This document shows, one piece after another, positions 43,249 through 52,410 of a stretch of 64,000 bases of DNA. The position numbers and the translations under genes are program-made. The stretch is from Pseudomonas marginalis (GTDB lineage: Bacteria; Pseudomonadota; Gammaproteobacteria; Pseudomonadales; Pseudomonadaceae), in the NCBI RefSeq assembly GCF_900105325.1, contig NZ_FNSU01000001.1, forward strand, positions 868,001-932,000. Reading direction: 5' to 3'. Every line of letters begins with the position of its first letter. The stretch's first letter is position 1. Under the pieces are notes generated by a model, which was not told the DNA's origin, ran no database searches, and worked only from the letters and a program-made list of their open reading frames with translations.

Positions 43249-44946
43249 TCAGCGCCAGAACCCGTTGTCGAGTTGCTCAAGTTGACGGCTCAGTTCGCTG
43301 CGGGCGTCGCGGATGCGGCGTTCGTCCTGGGTGTCGAGTACCTGCTGGAACTGCGCCGCCCAATGGCCGAACTGTTCGCGCAGCTCGCCGAGGTTTTCCT
43401 GGTAGAGCCGTTCGAGGCGGGCGACGAGCACGGTATTGACCTGCTGGTCGCGTGGGTGGACCTTCAATTGCGCCAGGGCCTGCAGGCGTTGCTGGATCTC
43501 CTGCGGGTTGAGCACGCCGGGGTTGTTCTCGATCACCAGCGAATGCTGCTCGCCGGTCAGCGGGATATTCACCTGGGCTTCCAGCAGGCCGTTGTTGTCG
43601 TAGGTGAAACGCACGTCCAGGGAGACTTCACCGGCCTTGCGCTTGGGCACCGGAATATCCAGTTGGCCCAGCTCGATGTTGTCTTTGACCAGGCGGCTTT
43701 CGCCCTGGTAGATCTTCAGCAGTACGTGGGCCTGGTCGTCGTGCAGGGTGACCACGCTTTTGACCCGGCTGACCGGCACGCTGCTGTTGCGTTCGATCAA
43801 CGGCAGGTAATGGCCGCTTTCGATATGGCCGCCGTATTGGTTGGAGGTTTCGATGCCCAGGGTGTAGGGGCAGACGTCGGTCAGCACCACTTCTTCGAGG
43901 GCCGCGGAACGGGCCTTGAGGGCGGCCTGGATCGCCGCACCGTGGGCGACCACCTGGTCGGGATCGAGGCTGATGGAGGGAAAGCGCCCGAACAGGCCGG
44001 CGGCGAGTTTGCGCACCAGCGGCATGCGTGTGGTACCGCCCACCAGCAGGATTTCATCCAGGTCGCCGACCCGAATCCGTGCATCGCGCAGGGCGCGTTC
44101 GATCGGCGCGCGCAGGCGTTCCAGCAGCGGCGTGTAGAGCTTGGCCAGTTCCTGTTGGGTGATGGTTTTCAGCCATTGCTGGCCGTCGACACGCAGGGCG
44201 AACTCGGCGCTGTCGTCCTGGCCCAGGGCTTTGCGTACGCGCTCGGCTTCGCGGCGCAGGGCTTGCAGCACCGTGCTGGTGGGCGGGAAACCCGTGGCGT
44301 TACGTTGGCTGTCGACAAAGTGTTCGAGCAACAGGGTGTCGAAGTCTTCGCCACCGAGAAAGTTGTCGCCGGCGCTGGCACGCACTTCCATTACCCCATC
44401 GAACAGCTCGATGATCGACACGTCGAAGGTGCCGCCGCCAAGGTCGAAGACCAGGAATGAGGTTTCTTTATCCCGCTGATGCAGGCCGTAGGCCAAGGCC
44501 GCGGCGGTCGGTTCGTTGATCAGTTTCTCAACGCTGAGCCCCGCCAGTTCACCGGCGATGCGTGTGGCCTTGCGTTGGCCGTCGCTGAAATAGGCGGGCA
44601 CGCTGATCACCGCGTCGGTGACGGTTTGACCGTAGGTACGCTCGATGTCCTCCTTGAGGCTCTTGAGCACCAGGGCAGAGAGTTCTTCGGGGCGGAACGA
44701 GCGGTCGCCCAGGCGCACTTCGGTGGCGCTGCCCATGTAGCGCTTGAACAGCGAGGTGGTCAGGTGCGGGTGGGTGTGCAGGCGCTCCTTGGCGGCCTGG
44801 CCTACCAGGACACGGCCTTGGTCATCCAGCCCGACCACGCTGGGGGTCAGCAACTGGCCCAGGGCATTGGGCACCATTTCGGCGGCATCGCCGCGCCAGA
44901 CGGCTGCGAGACTGTTGGTGGTCCCCAGGTCGATTCCTACGATCAT
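43249..44946 (-). CDS. hscC: Hsp70-family chaperone HscC
   Basis: A 565-residue Hsp70 of the short HscC type. The ATPase domain shows VGIDLGTTNSLAAVW (phosphate 1), VISVPAYFSDGQRKAT, INEPTAAALAYGL, VFDLGGGTFDVSI (phosphate 2) and ILLVGGTTRMPLV. The substrate-binding domain follows with DVCPYTLGIET, but the C-terminal lid is shorter than in DnaK. ATG 44946 gives the correct N-terminus; the longer frame is not Hsp70-like. It is followed by the J-like membrane gene, the same partnership as hscC-djlB/C in E. coli. Confidence 0.95.
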   Translation of the reverse strand: MIVGIDLGTTNSLAAVWRGDAAEMVPNALGQLLTPSVVGLDDQGRVLVGQAAKERLHTHPHLTTSLFKRYMGSATEVRLGDRSFRPEELSALVLKSLKEDIERTYGQTVTDAVISVPAYFSDGQRKATRIAGELAGLSVEKLINEPTAAALAYGLHQRDKETSFLVFDLGGGTFDVSIIELFDGVMEVRASAGDNFLGGEDFDTLLLEHFVDSQRNATGFPPTSTVLQALRREAERVRKALGQDDSAEFALRVDGQQWLKTITQQELAKLYTPLLERLRAPIERALRDARIRVGDLDEILLVGGTTRMPLVRKLAAGLFGRFPSISLDPDQVVAHGAAIQAALKARSAALEEVVLTDVCPYTLGIETSNQYGGHIESGHYLPLIERNSSVPVSRVKSVVTLHDDQAHVLLKIYQGESRLVKDNIELGQLDIPVPKRKAGEVSLDVRFTYDNNGLLEAQVNIPLTGEQHSLVIENNPGVLNPQEIQQRLQALAQLKVHPRDQQVNTVLVARLERLYQENLGELREQFGHWAAQFQQVLDTQDERRIRDARSELSRQLEQLDNGFWR

Positions 44947-45027
44947 TACGACAAGCTCCCTCTGTGGTCTGTAAGAATCTGTTACCAATTTTACCCTGAA
45001 AGCTTGAGCGGAAAGCAAGGCGGGAGA

Positions 45028-45202
45028 CTGTTCTTACAAGCGGGCTTATTGTAGTTGGCAGGCTTGTTGTGGTGAGCGGGCTTGCCCCGCGCTGGGGCGC
45101 GAAGCGGCCCCAAATCCTGCCAATGCGTTCTGCCTGAAAGAACGTGGCGCCTGCATCAGGGCCGCTTCGCGCCCCAGCGCGGGGCAAGCCCGCTCACCAC
45201 GG
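45028..45202. repeat. REP pair with 18-bp outward units
   Basis: TTGTTGTGGTGAGCGGGC (45064-45081) is followed by TTGCCCCGCG and the GGGGCGCGAAGCGGCCCC stem. The mirror image GCGGGGCAAGCCCGCTCACCAC ends near 45202. Two degenerate 18-bp units precede the left arm at 45028 and 45046. It is the same family as the element between pcaD and pcaC. Confidence 0.85.
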
Positions 45203-45244
45203 AGAGTGTCCAACCTGTCAGCCTTATGCTTAACCGCTTCTGCG

Positions 45245-45268
45245 TCTACTGTCAGGGTTGACAGTAGA
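45245..45268 (+). promoter_or_regulatory. Perfect inverted repeat, candidate operator
   Basis: TCTACTGTCA and TGACAGTAGA are exact inverted copies around GGGT. TTGACA, a perfect -35 hexamer, lies across the second arm at 45258-45263. The element is 71 bases before the start of the next gene, so a repressor bound here would cover its promoter. No T-run follows, which argues against a terminator. Confidence 0.55.
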
Positions 45269-45339
45269 TGACCCGTTTTTGAAAGCCTATGTTCAAGGCG
45301 GTGGCAGTATTTTTGCTGGTGCTCAAGGGAGAAGTGCTC

Positions 45340-46272
45340 ATGAGCTTTGGAACAGAAATGGGTGAGTTTTTAACCTCGTCGAATACGTTCAACGCGGACC
45401 TGATCTTTGGGAATAAAAAGAAGATTCCGATTACATTCGACACATTCGAGTTGATCTATATCGAGGGTTCTCAGTTTTTCATTCGTTTAGGGTTTGAGGG
45501 TAATCCGGGGTCCAGAAATGAACTGACTCTTGAGGCTAAAGAGTTGAAAGCAGGCCAGACCTATCCGATCCGGCCGCAAGACCCTGGAATCAGGACAACC
45601 TTTGCCTTCGGAGCACGCATCGAGTATTTCCCGGCGGAATATTCGGGGTTCCTGACCGTTGACCGTCTTGAATACAAGGACGGCCATCTGGCGCTGAGCA
45701 TGCAGTTCTCCATCTACTTCGAGCCACAGGGCAAGGGCGATATGGAAGTCGTTTGCCATGCCCTTCAAATCACCTGCGCGTTAGCAAACCACCGCGCAAC
45801 GGGTAAGTTTGTACCCAAGCACCGAGCGCAAGTGAAGGTTCCAGTTTTTTGTGAGATCGACGCCAGTGTCGATGGTAGTTATGACCCCATCGACCTGGGT
45901 GATGTATTTTTCGTGATCTACTCAGACTCGAGTTATTTTATTCAGTGCTTGCCCCGTCATGGAGGTGATCGTGCGTCCCTTGAGTTTGCAGGGAGTGCCT
46001 TGAAAACCTTTACTGATTATCCAATCACAGCGCCTGGGGGGGCGCCAGAAAGTGTTGATACGCTTCTTATTATGCGGCCTGAATTCTCATACGGGTTTTC
46101 TGATCCGACGGGTACATTCCGCGTAAGGCGCACTGAAGATTCAGAGGAAGGGTTCTGGTTTATCGCTGAGTTTAATTTCTCACTCACTGCCCGCAATGCC
46201 GATGGAAGAGAAATCGAATATAAAATTACGAGCCTTAGGTTTCAGGTGCAAGTCAGTGAATTGAGAACTTAA
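45340..46272 (+). CDS. Protein of unknown function with two similar halves
   Basis: I do not recognise this 310-residue protein. ATG 45340 follows GGGAGA; an upstream Met at 45289 lacks a site. It has no signal peptide or membrane helix and is rich in aromatic residues and beta-prone segments. Two halves look alike: IPITFDTFELIYIEGSQFF and its GYDPIDLGDVFFVIYSDSSY-like counterpart, then ELKAGQTYPI against LKTFTDYPI, then LALSMQFSIYF against FWFIAEFNFSL. So an ancient tandem duplication of a beta-domain of about 150 residues is likely. It is AT-richer than its neighbours, behind an inverted-repeat operator and before a strong terminator, so it forms its own unit. Confidence 0.75.
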   Translation: MSFGTEMGEFLTSSNTFNADLIFGNKKKIPITFDTFELIYIEGSQFFIRLGFEGNPGSRNELTLEAKELKAGQTYPIRPQDPGIRTTFAFGARIEYFPAEYSGFLTVDRLEYKDGHLALSMQFSIYFEPQGKGDMEVVCHALQITCALANHRATGKFVPKHRAQVKVPVFCEIDASVDGSYDPIDLGDVFFVIYSDSSYFIQCLPRHGGDRASLEFAGSALKTFTDYPITAPGGAPESVDTLLIMRPEFSYGFSDPTGTFRVRRTEDSEEGFWFIAEFNFSLTARNADGREIEYKITSLRFQVQVSELRT

Positions 46273-46306
46273 CCTTGGCACCCAGCCTTTAAAATATCGC
46301 GGGCCA

Positions 46307-46341
46307 TAAAAAACCGCCTCCTGATAAGGGAGGCGGTTTTT
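46307..46341. terminator. Bidirectional rho-independent terminator
   Basis: AAACCGCCTCC and GGAGGCGGTTT form an 11-bp stem with a 7-base loop, with A-run and T-run flanks. It serves the unknown gene ending at 46272 and the efflux operon ending at 46358. Confidence 0.92.
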
Positions 46342-46357
46342 GTTTATTGCGGCGCTA

Positions 46358-47815
46358 TCAGAACAACTTCAACGCCGGTGCTTCTTCTTTCAACGGCTCG
46401 TTCTTCGCGGTCTGCTCGTTCCAGCCGCCGCCGAGGGCCTTGTACAGGTTGACCTCGCTGGTCAGCTGCGCCAGGCGGTCGGTGATCAGCGATTGCTGGG
46501 CACTGAACAGTTGGCGCTGGGCGTCGAGGAAGGTCAGGTTGCTGTCGACACCGATGCGGTAGCGACGCTCGGCCAGGCGGTAGTAATCCTGGTTGGCCGC
46601 GACGAAGCCACGCTGGGCCTCCAACTGCTGCTTGTAGGTCTCACGCGCGGCGAGGCCGTCGGAGACTTCCTGGAAGCCGGTCTGGATCGCCTTCTCGTAG
46701 TTCGCCACGTTGATCTCTTTCTGGATCTTCGAATAGTCCAGGCTGGCGCGCAGGCTGCCGGCGTTGAAGATCGGGATGTTGATCTGCGGGGCGAACGACC
46801 AGGTGCCCGAACCGCCTTTGAACAGGCCGCCCAGGGTAGGGCTGGCGGTACCGGCGCTGGCGGTCAGGCTGATGCTCGGGAAGAACGCTGCACGGGCCGC
46901 ACCGATGTTGGCGTTCGCGGCCTTGAGGTTGTACTCGGCCTGCACGATGTCTGGACGACGTTGCAGCAGGTCGGAGGGCAACCCGGCTGGTACGTCGCTG
47001 AGCAGGTCATCCGACAGCGGCTTGCTGGCGATATTCGCCGGCAGGCCGGTGCCCAGCAGCAGGGTCAGGTTGTTTTCGTCCTGGGCCACCTGGCGGGTGT
47101 AGCGTGCCAGTGCCACGCGGGCATTTTCCACCGAGGTGCGCGCCTGGCTGAGGTCGAGGGCCGAAGCCACGCCGACTTCATTGCTGCGCGAGGTCAGCTT
47201 GAAGCTCTGCTCGTACGCGCCGAGGGTGTCCTGGGTCAGCTTGAGCAGTTCCTTGTCGGCCTGCCAGGTCAGGTAGGCATTCGCCACGCTGGCCACCAGG
47301 CTGATCTGGGTGCTGCGCCGTGCTTCTTCAGTGGCGAAGTACTTTTGCAGCGCTTCTTCACTCAGGCTGCGCACACGACCGAACAGGTCCAGTTCATATG
47401 AACTGATCCCGAGGCCGGCCGAGTACTGGCTGGTGATGGTCGATTCGCCGGTCTGTGACAGCTTGGCCGGGGTGCGCGAACGGCTGCCGCTGCCCGTGGC
47501 CGATACGGCCGGGAACAGGTCGGCACGCTGGATCTGGTACTGCGCCGCATACGCGTCGATGTTCAGCGCCGCGACACGCAGGTCACGGTTGTTCACCAGC
47601 GCGGTCTGGATCAGCTGTTGCAGGGCAGGGTCATGGAAAAACTGCTTCCAGCCCTGCTCGGCAGCGGCCTGGCCCGGCGCCTGGGCCGACGAATACGCCG
47701 GCCCCTGTGGGAACTGAGCTGCCACCGGCGCTTCAGGGCGCTGGTAGTCAGGGATCAGCGAGCAGCCACTGAGCACGAATGCGGTGACGGCTAAGGAAAG
47801 TAGCGACTTGCTCAT
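46358..47815 (-). CDS. emhC: RND efflux outer membrane channel, TtgC/EmhC type
   Basis: A 485-residue outer membrane factor of the OprM/TolC family. It has a lipoprotein signal (LSLAVTAFVLSGC, Cys18), then the duplicated helix-coil repeats of the family, with ISSYELDLFGRVRSLSEEAL in the first half and RRPDIVQAEYNLKAANANIGAARAAFFP in the second. It forms the exit duct of the tripartite pump. Its ATG overlaps the emhB stop by 4 bases and a terminator follows. emh and ttg names are both used in pseudomonads; orthology cannot be fixed from sequence alone. Confidence 0.92.
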   Translation of the reverse strand: MSKSLLSLAVTAFVLSGCSLIPDYQRPEAPVAAQFPQGPAYSSAQAPGQAAAEQGWKQFFHDPALQQLIQTALVNNRDLRVAALNIDAYAAQYQIQRADLFPAVSATGSGSRSRTPAKLSQTGESTITSQYSAGLGISSYELDLFGRVRSLSEEALQKYFATEEARRSTQISLVASVANAYLTWQADKELLKLTQDTLGAYEQSFKLTSRSNEVGVASALDLSQARTSVENARVALARYTRQVAQDENNLTLLLGTGLPANIASKPLSDDLLSDVPAGLPSDLLQRRPDIVQAEYNLKAANANIGAARAAFFPSISLTASAGTASPTLGGLFKGGSGTWSFAPQINIPIFNAGSLRASLDYSKIQKEINVANYEKAIQTGFQEVSDGLAARETYKQQLEAQRGFVAANQDYYRLAERRYRIGVDSNLTFLDAQRQLFSAQQSLITDRLAQLTSEVNLYKALGGGWNEQTAKNEPLKEEAPALKLF

Positions 47816-50800
47816 TGGCCAGCCTCTTGAGGAGTTTGCTTAGGTTCAGTCTTGTTACGTTCGCCCATGGCGGACACGCTCGCGAAGAACAGTGGCACCC
47901 AGAAGATCGCCAGCACCGTGGCCGTGATCATACCGCCAATTACACCGGTACCGATTGCGTGCTGGCTGCCTGAGCCGGCGCCCGAGGAGATCGCCAGCGG
48001 CAACACGCCGAGGACGAACGCCATGGAGGTCATGATGATTGGCCGCAGGCGCATCCGCGAGGCCTCGATGGCCGCCTCGACGATGCCTTTGCCTTGCTCG
48101 TGGAGTTCCTTGGCGAACTCCACGATCAGGATGGCGTTCTTCGCCGCCAGGCCCACCGTCACCAGCAAGCCCACCTGGAAGAACACGTCGTTGGACAAGC
48201 CGCGCATGCTGGTGGCGATCAACGCACCCACCACGCCCAGTGGAACCACCAGGATCACTGCGATCGGGATCGACCAGCTTTCGTACAGCGCCGCGAGGCA
48301 CAGGAACACCACCAGCAGCGACAGCGCATACAGTGCCGGCGCCTGGGAGCCGGACAGGCGTTCTTCATACGACAGGCCCGTCCAGGCGTAGCCCACACCC
48401 GCCGGCAGCTCCTTGGCGATGCGTTCGACTTCGGCCATGGCGTCACCGGTACTGTAGCCCGGTGCCGGGGTACCGAGGATTTCCATCGCCGCTACACCGT
48501 TATAACGCGAGAGCTTCGGCGAGCCATAGATCCACTTGCCCGAGGCGATGGCCGACAACGGCACCATCTTCCCGGAGTCGCTGCGCACGTACCATTTGTT
48601 CAGGTCTTCCGGGGACATCCGGCTGGCGGCTTCACCCTGCACGTAGACTTTCTTCACCCGACCACGGTCGATGAAGTCGTTGACGTAGCTGCCACCCAAG
48701 GCAATCGCCAGGGTCTGGTTGATGTTGGACAGCGTGATGCCCTGGGCGCTGGCCTTCTCGTCGTCGACGGTGAGCTCGTATTGCGGCTCATCGTTCACGC
48801 CGTTGGGGCGCACACCGGCCAGGATCTTGCTCTGGGCAGCCATGCCCAGGAACTGGTTACGCGCCGCCATCAGCTTTTCATGACCGACACCGCCCTGGTC
48901 TTGCAGGAACACGTCGAAACCGGTGGCGTTACCGAGTTCCAGTACAGACGGCGGCACAATGGCAAACACCATGGCGTCCTGGAAGGTCTGCATGAAGTAA
49001 CCCTGGGCACGCTTGGCAATCTCGAACACCGAGGTGGACGAGTCGCGCTCATCCCACGGCTTGAGCATCACGAAGGCCAGGCCCGAACTCTGGCCACGAC
49101 CGGCGAAGTTGAAGCCGTTCACGGTAAACACCGATTTCACGCCTTTGCCTTCGCCTGGTTCGCCTTCCTTGTCATTGAGCAGATAGGCGCGCATGTCGTC
49201 GATGACTTTTTGCGTGCGTTCAGCCGAAGAACCTACCGGGGTCTGCACCTGGGCAAAGATCACGCCCTGGTCTTCATCGGGCAGGAACGCAGCCGGGATG
49301 CGCATGAACAGCCAGATCATGCCGGCGATGATCAGGGCGTACACCAGGAACGCCGGGATCTTGTGCTTGATCATGTTACCCACGCCGCGCTCGTAGCTCA
49401 GTACGCCACGGTCGAAGGTGCGGTTGAACCAGCCGAAGAAACCACGCTTGGGTTGGCCGTGTTTTTCCGGGTCGATCGGCTTGAGCATGGTGGCGCACAG
49501 GGCCGGGGTGAAGATCAGGGCAACCAGTACCGACAACGCCATGGCCGAAACGATGGTGATGGAGAACTGTTTGTAGATCACACCGGTGGAGCCGCCGAAG
49601 AACGCCATCGGCAACAGTACCGCCGACAGTACCAGGGCAATACCCACCAGGGCGCCCTGGATCTGGCCCATGGACTTGACCGTCGCCTCTTTCGGCGACA
49701 GGTGCTCCTCGGCCATTACCCGCTCGACGTTTTCCACCACGACGATGGCGTCATCCACCAGCAGGCCGATGGCGAGGATCATGCCGAACATGGTCAATGT
49801 GTTGATGGTGAAACCGAACGCCGCGAGGATCCCGAAGGTACCCAGCAGTACCACCGGTACGGTCATGGTGGTGATGATGGTGGCGCGGAAGTTCTGCAGG
49901 AACAGGAACATCACCAGGAACACCAGCACGATCGCTTCGATCAGGGTGTGCACCACACCGGAGATCGATTCGGTCACGACCGGGGTGGTGTCATACGGCA
50001 CCACCGCCTTCATGCCAGGCGGGAAGAACGGTTCCAGGGACGCCACGGTGGCACGGATGGCCTTGGCGGTGTCCAGGGCGTTGGCGCCCGACGCGAGCTT
50101 GATCGCCATGCCGGAAGCCGGGTTGCCGTTGAACTGCGCGCTGATGCTGTAGTTCTGGCCGCCGAGTTCGATACGCGCCACGTCACGCAGGCGAACCTGG
50201 GAACCGTCGGCATTGACCTTCATCAGGATGTTGCCGAACTGCTCAGCCGTCTGCAGGCGGGTCTTGCCGATGATGGTGGCGTTCAGCTGGTTGCCGGGCA
50301 GGGCAGGCAGGCCGCCCAATTGACCGGTGGCCACCTGGACGTTCTGTGCCGAGATGGCCGTGCTGACATCCACCGGCGTGAGCTGGAAGTTGTTCAGCTT
50401 GGCCGGGTCCAGCCAGATACGCATGGCGTACTGCGAACCGAACACCTGGAAGTCACCCACACCTGCGGTCCGGGAAATCGGGTCCTGGATGTTGGAAACG
50501 ATGTAGTTGGACAAGTCATCCTTGGTCATGCTGCCGTCTTCCGACACCAGGCCGATCACCATCAGGAAGTTCTTTACCGACTTGGTTACGCGGATACCCT
50601 GTTGCTGCACTTCCTGCGGCAGCAGTGGGGTCGCCAGGTTCAGCTTGTTCTGCACCTGCACCTGGGCGATGTCCGGGTTGGTACCCTGGTTGAACGTCGC
50701 GGTGATGGTCATGCTGCCGTCGGAGTTACTGTCCGAGGCCACATAACGCAGGTTGTCGATACCGTTGAGCTGTTGCTCGATGACCTGCACCACGGTGTCC

Positions 50801-50973
50801 TGCACGGTTTGTGCGGACGCGCCTGGGTAGGTTACCTGGATGTCGATGGCGGTTGGCGCGATGGCCGGGTATTGGTTGATGGGCAACTTCAGGATCGACA
50901 GTGCCCCGACCAGCATGATCACCAGGGCAATTACCCAGGCGAAAATGGGACGGTCGATAAAAAATTTCGACAT
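47812..50973 (-). CDS. emhB: RND efflux inner membrane transporter, TtgB/EmhB/MexB type
   Basis: A 1053-residue hydrophobe/amphiphile efflux transporter, the usual length for MexB-like pumps. The start MSKFFIDRPIFAWVIALVIM and the helix-4 motif GMILAIGLLVDDAIVVVENVERV carry the two proton-relay Asp residues. Two large periplasmic loops and the second-half repeat ending IMTSMAFVLGVLPLAIS are present. It exports antibiotics, solvents or aromatic compounds in exchange for protons. It starts 3 bases after emhA. Confidence 0.95.
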   Translation of the reverse strand: MSKFFIDRPIFAWVIALVIMLVGALSILKLPINQYPAIAPTAIDIQVTYPGASAQTVQDTVVQVIEQQLNGIDNLRYVASDSNSDGSMTITATFNQGTNPDIAQVQVQNKLNLATPLLPQEVQQQGIRVTKSVKNFLMVIGLVSEDGSMTKDDLSNYIVSNIQDPISRTAGVGDFQVFGSQYAMRIWLDPAKLNNFQLTPVDVSTAISAQNVQVATGQLGGLPALPGNQLNATIIGKTRLQTAEQFGNILMKVNADGSQVRLRDVARIELGGQNYSISAQFNGNPASGMAIKLASGANALDTAKAIRATVASLEPFFPPGMKAVVPYDTTPVVTESISGVVHTLIEAIVLVFLVMFLFLQNFRATIITTMTVPVVLLGTFGILAAFGFTINTLTMFGMILAIGLLVDDAIVVVENVERVMAEEHLSPKEATVKSMGQIQGALVGIALVLSAVLLPMAFFGGSTGVIYKQFSITIVSAMALSVLVALIFTPALCATMLKPIDPEKHGQPKRGFFGWFNRTFDRGVLSYERGVGNMIKHKIPAFLVYALIIAGMIWLFMRIPAAFLPDEDQGVIFAQVQTPVGSSAERTQKVIDDMRAYLLNDKEGEPGEGKGVKSVFTVNGFNFAGRGQSSGLAFVMLKPWDERDSSTSVFEIAKRAQGYFMQTFQDAMVFAIVPPSVLELGNATGFDVFLQDQGGVGHEKLMAARNQFLGMAAQSKILAGVRPNGVNDEPQYELTVDDEKASAQGITLSNINQTLAIALGGSYVNDFIDRGRVKKVYVQGEAASRMSPEDLNKWYVRSDSGKMVPLSAIASGKWIYGSPKLSRYNGVAAMEILGTPAPGYSTGDAMAEVERIAKELPAGVGYAWTGLSYEERLSGSQAPALYALSLLVVFLCLAALYESWSIPIAVILVVPLGVVGALIATSMRGLSNDVFFQVGLLVTVGLAAKNAILIVEFAKELHEQGKGIVEAAIEASRMRLRPIIMTSMAFVLGVLPLAISSGAGSGSQHAIGTGVIGGMITATVLAIFWVPLFFASVSAMGERNKTEPKQTPQEAGQ

Positions 50974-50976
50974 GGA

Positions 50977-52125
50977 TTACTCCCCTTGGCCAGGCGCGGC
51001 AGCAGGAGCAGCGGCGGAACCGGCGGGCTTGGCGTTGTCAGCCTCCTTGACCTTGACCTCCACACCCGGCTTGACGTACTGCAGGCCTTCGGTGATCACG
51101 CGGTCACCGGCGTTCAGGCCTTTCTCCACCAGCCAATAGGCGCCGGCGGTGCGGTTGGCCACCAGTACACGCTGCTCGACCTTGTTGTCGGCGTTGACCA
51201 CCAGCGCCGTCGGGATGCCCTTGAGGTCGCGGGTCACGCCTTGCTGTGGCGCGAGGATCGCCTTGCTGTTCACGCCGGCTTGCAGTTGGGCGTGTACGAA
51301 CATGCCCGGCAGCAGGGTGTGGTCAGGGTTGGGGAACACTGCGCGCAGGGTCACGGAGCCGGTGGTCTGGTCGACCGAGACTTCGGAGAATTCCAGCTTG
51401 CCGTCCTGGCCGTAGTCGCTGCCGTCTTCCAGGGTCAGCTTGACCTTGGCGGCATTGGCGCCGGCTTTTTCCAGTTGGCCGCTTTCCAGGTCGCGGCGCA
51501 GTTTCAGCATTTCAGCCGAAGACTGCGTGACGTCGACGTAGATCGGGTCCAGTTGCTGGATTACCGCCATGGCATCGGTCTGGCCATTGCTGACCAGCGC
51601 GCCTTCGGTCACCGAAGAACGACCGATACGCCCGGAGATCGGCGCGAACACCTTGGTGTAGCGCACGTTGATCTGGGCGGTTTGCACGTTTGCTTCCGCA
51701 GTCATGCGGTTGGCCACGGCGGTGTCGTATTCCTGGCGGCTGACGGCTTGCTCATCGACCAACTGCTTGTAGCGGTCGGAGATGGACTTGGTCTGGGTCA
51801 GGCTGGCTTGTGCGCTTTTCAGCGTGGCTTCATAGACCGACGGATCGATCTGATAGAGCTGCTGGCCTTCCTTCACATCCGCGCCTTCCTTGAACAGGCG
51901 CTTGAGGATGATGCCGTTGACCTGCGGGCGAACTTCCGCGATGCGGTAGGCGGTGGTGCGGCCTGGCAGCTCGGACGTCAGGGTATAGGCTTGCGGTTGA
52001 ATGGTGACCACGCCGACCTGAGGGGCTTGAGCGGGCGGAGCCGCTTCTTCCTTTTTACATCCGCTGAGCAGCGATGCCAGGGCGACGGCAGTGACCAGAG
52101 CGGTAACAGCTGGCTTAAGTTGCAT
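50977..52125 (-). CDS. emhA: RND efflux periplasmic adaptor, TtgA/EmhA type
   Basis: A 382-residue membrane fusion lipoprotein (signal LASLLSGC, Cys23). The mature part has the barrel-sandwich hybrid motif QTYTLTSELPGR-like start (QAYTLTSELPGRTTAYRIAEVRP split over the first strands), a helical hairpin near LKSAQASLTQTKSISDRY and the beta-barrel segment FAPISGRIGRSSVTEGALV. ATG 52125 follows GAGGATCTTC and gives the lipoprotein signal; the longer frame does not. It is first in the operon, with the divergent TetR gene 285 bases away. Confidence 0.94.
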   Translation of the reverse strand: MQLKPAVTALVTAVALASLLSGCKKEEAAPPAQAPQVGVVTIQPQAYTLTSELPGRTTAYRIAEVRPQVNGIILKRLFKEGADVKEGQQLYQIDPSVYEATLKSAQASLTQTKSISDRYKQLVDEQAVSRQEYDTAVANRMTAEANVQTAQINVRYTKVFAPISGRIGRSSVTEGALVSNGQTDAMAVIQQLDPIYVDVTQSSAEMLKLRRDLESGQLEKAGANAAKVKLTLEDGSDYGQDGKLEFSEVSVDQTTGSVTLRAVFPNPDHTLLPGMFVHAQLQAGVNSKAILAPQQGVTRDLKGIPTALVVNADNKVEQRVLVANRTAGAYWLVEKGLNAGDRVITEGLQYVKPGVEVKVKEADNAKPAGSAAAPAAAPGQGE

Positions 52126-52216
52126 GAAGATCCTCGGGTCAGGCGCGCAGGGTGCGCACAAGAAGTGTGGAAGGGTAAAAAACAAGCTGTGAGTGGATAA
52201 GTAGCTTGCTACGCAA

Positions 52217-52244
52217 TATACTTACGTTCATGGTTGTTTGTAAA
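52217..52244. promoter_or_regulatory. TtgR/EmhR-type operator between regulator and efflux operon
   Basis: On the minus strand the site begins TTTACAAACAACCATGAACG and continues TAAGTATA. This matches, with one or two changes, the operator known for TtgR of P. putida, which overlaps both promoters. It lies 92 bases before emhA and 167 before the regulator gene. Confidence 0.85.
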
Positions 52245-52410
52245 CTCTTGACAGGCTTCGCGGATTGTTGACAACGCAGGCCAAAAGTCTCGATTCCATT
52301 ACGTTCGGCGCCCATGACGGTGTCGTCCCACAAATATTCGGATGATCGTTAACATCTATTAACACTGCGTTAACGATAGTCTCAGGTGTCCTGATTGAGG
52401 TTGTACTGCC

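Larger units (their letters stand above)
44947..45339. other. Intergenic region with REP ladder and a perfect inverted repeat
   Basis: This 393-base gap between hscC and a rightward unknown gene holds a REP-type element at 45028-45202 and a separate 10-bp inverted repeat at 45245-45268. The hscC promoter must lie at its left end. I see no gene in it. Confidence 0.6.

Noticed and set aside
48094..52200. A 1368-codon open frame opposite emhA and emhB
   Set aside because: It lies wholly antisense to two well-conserved efflux genes; it is rich in His, Gln, Arg and Gly, as expected for the reverse frame of high-GC DNA. No domain is visible.
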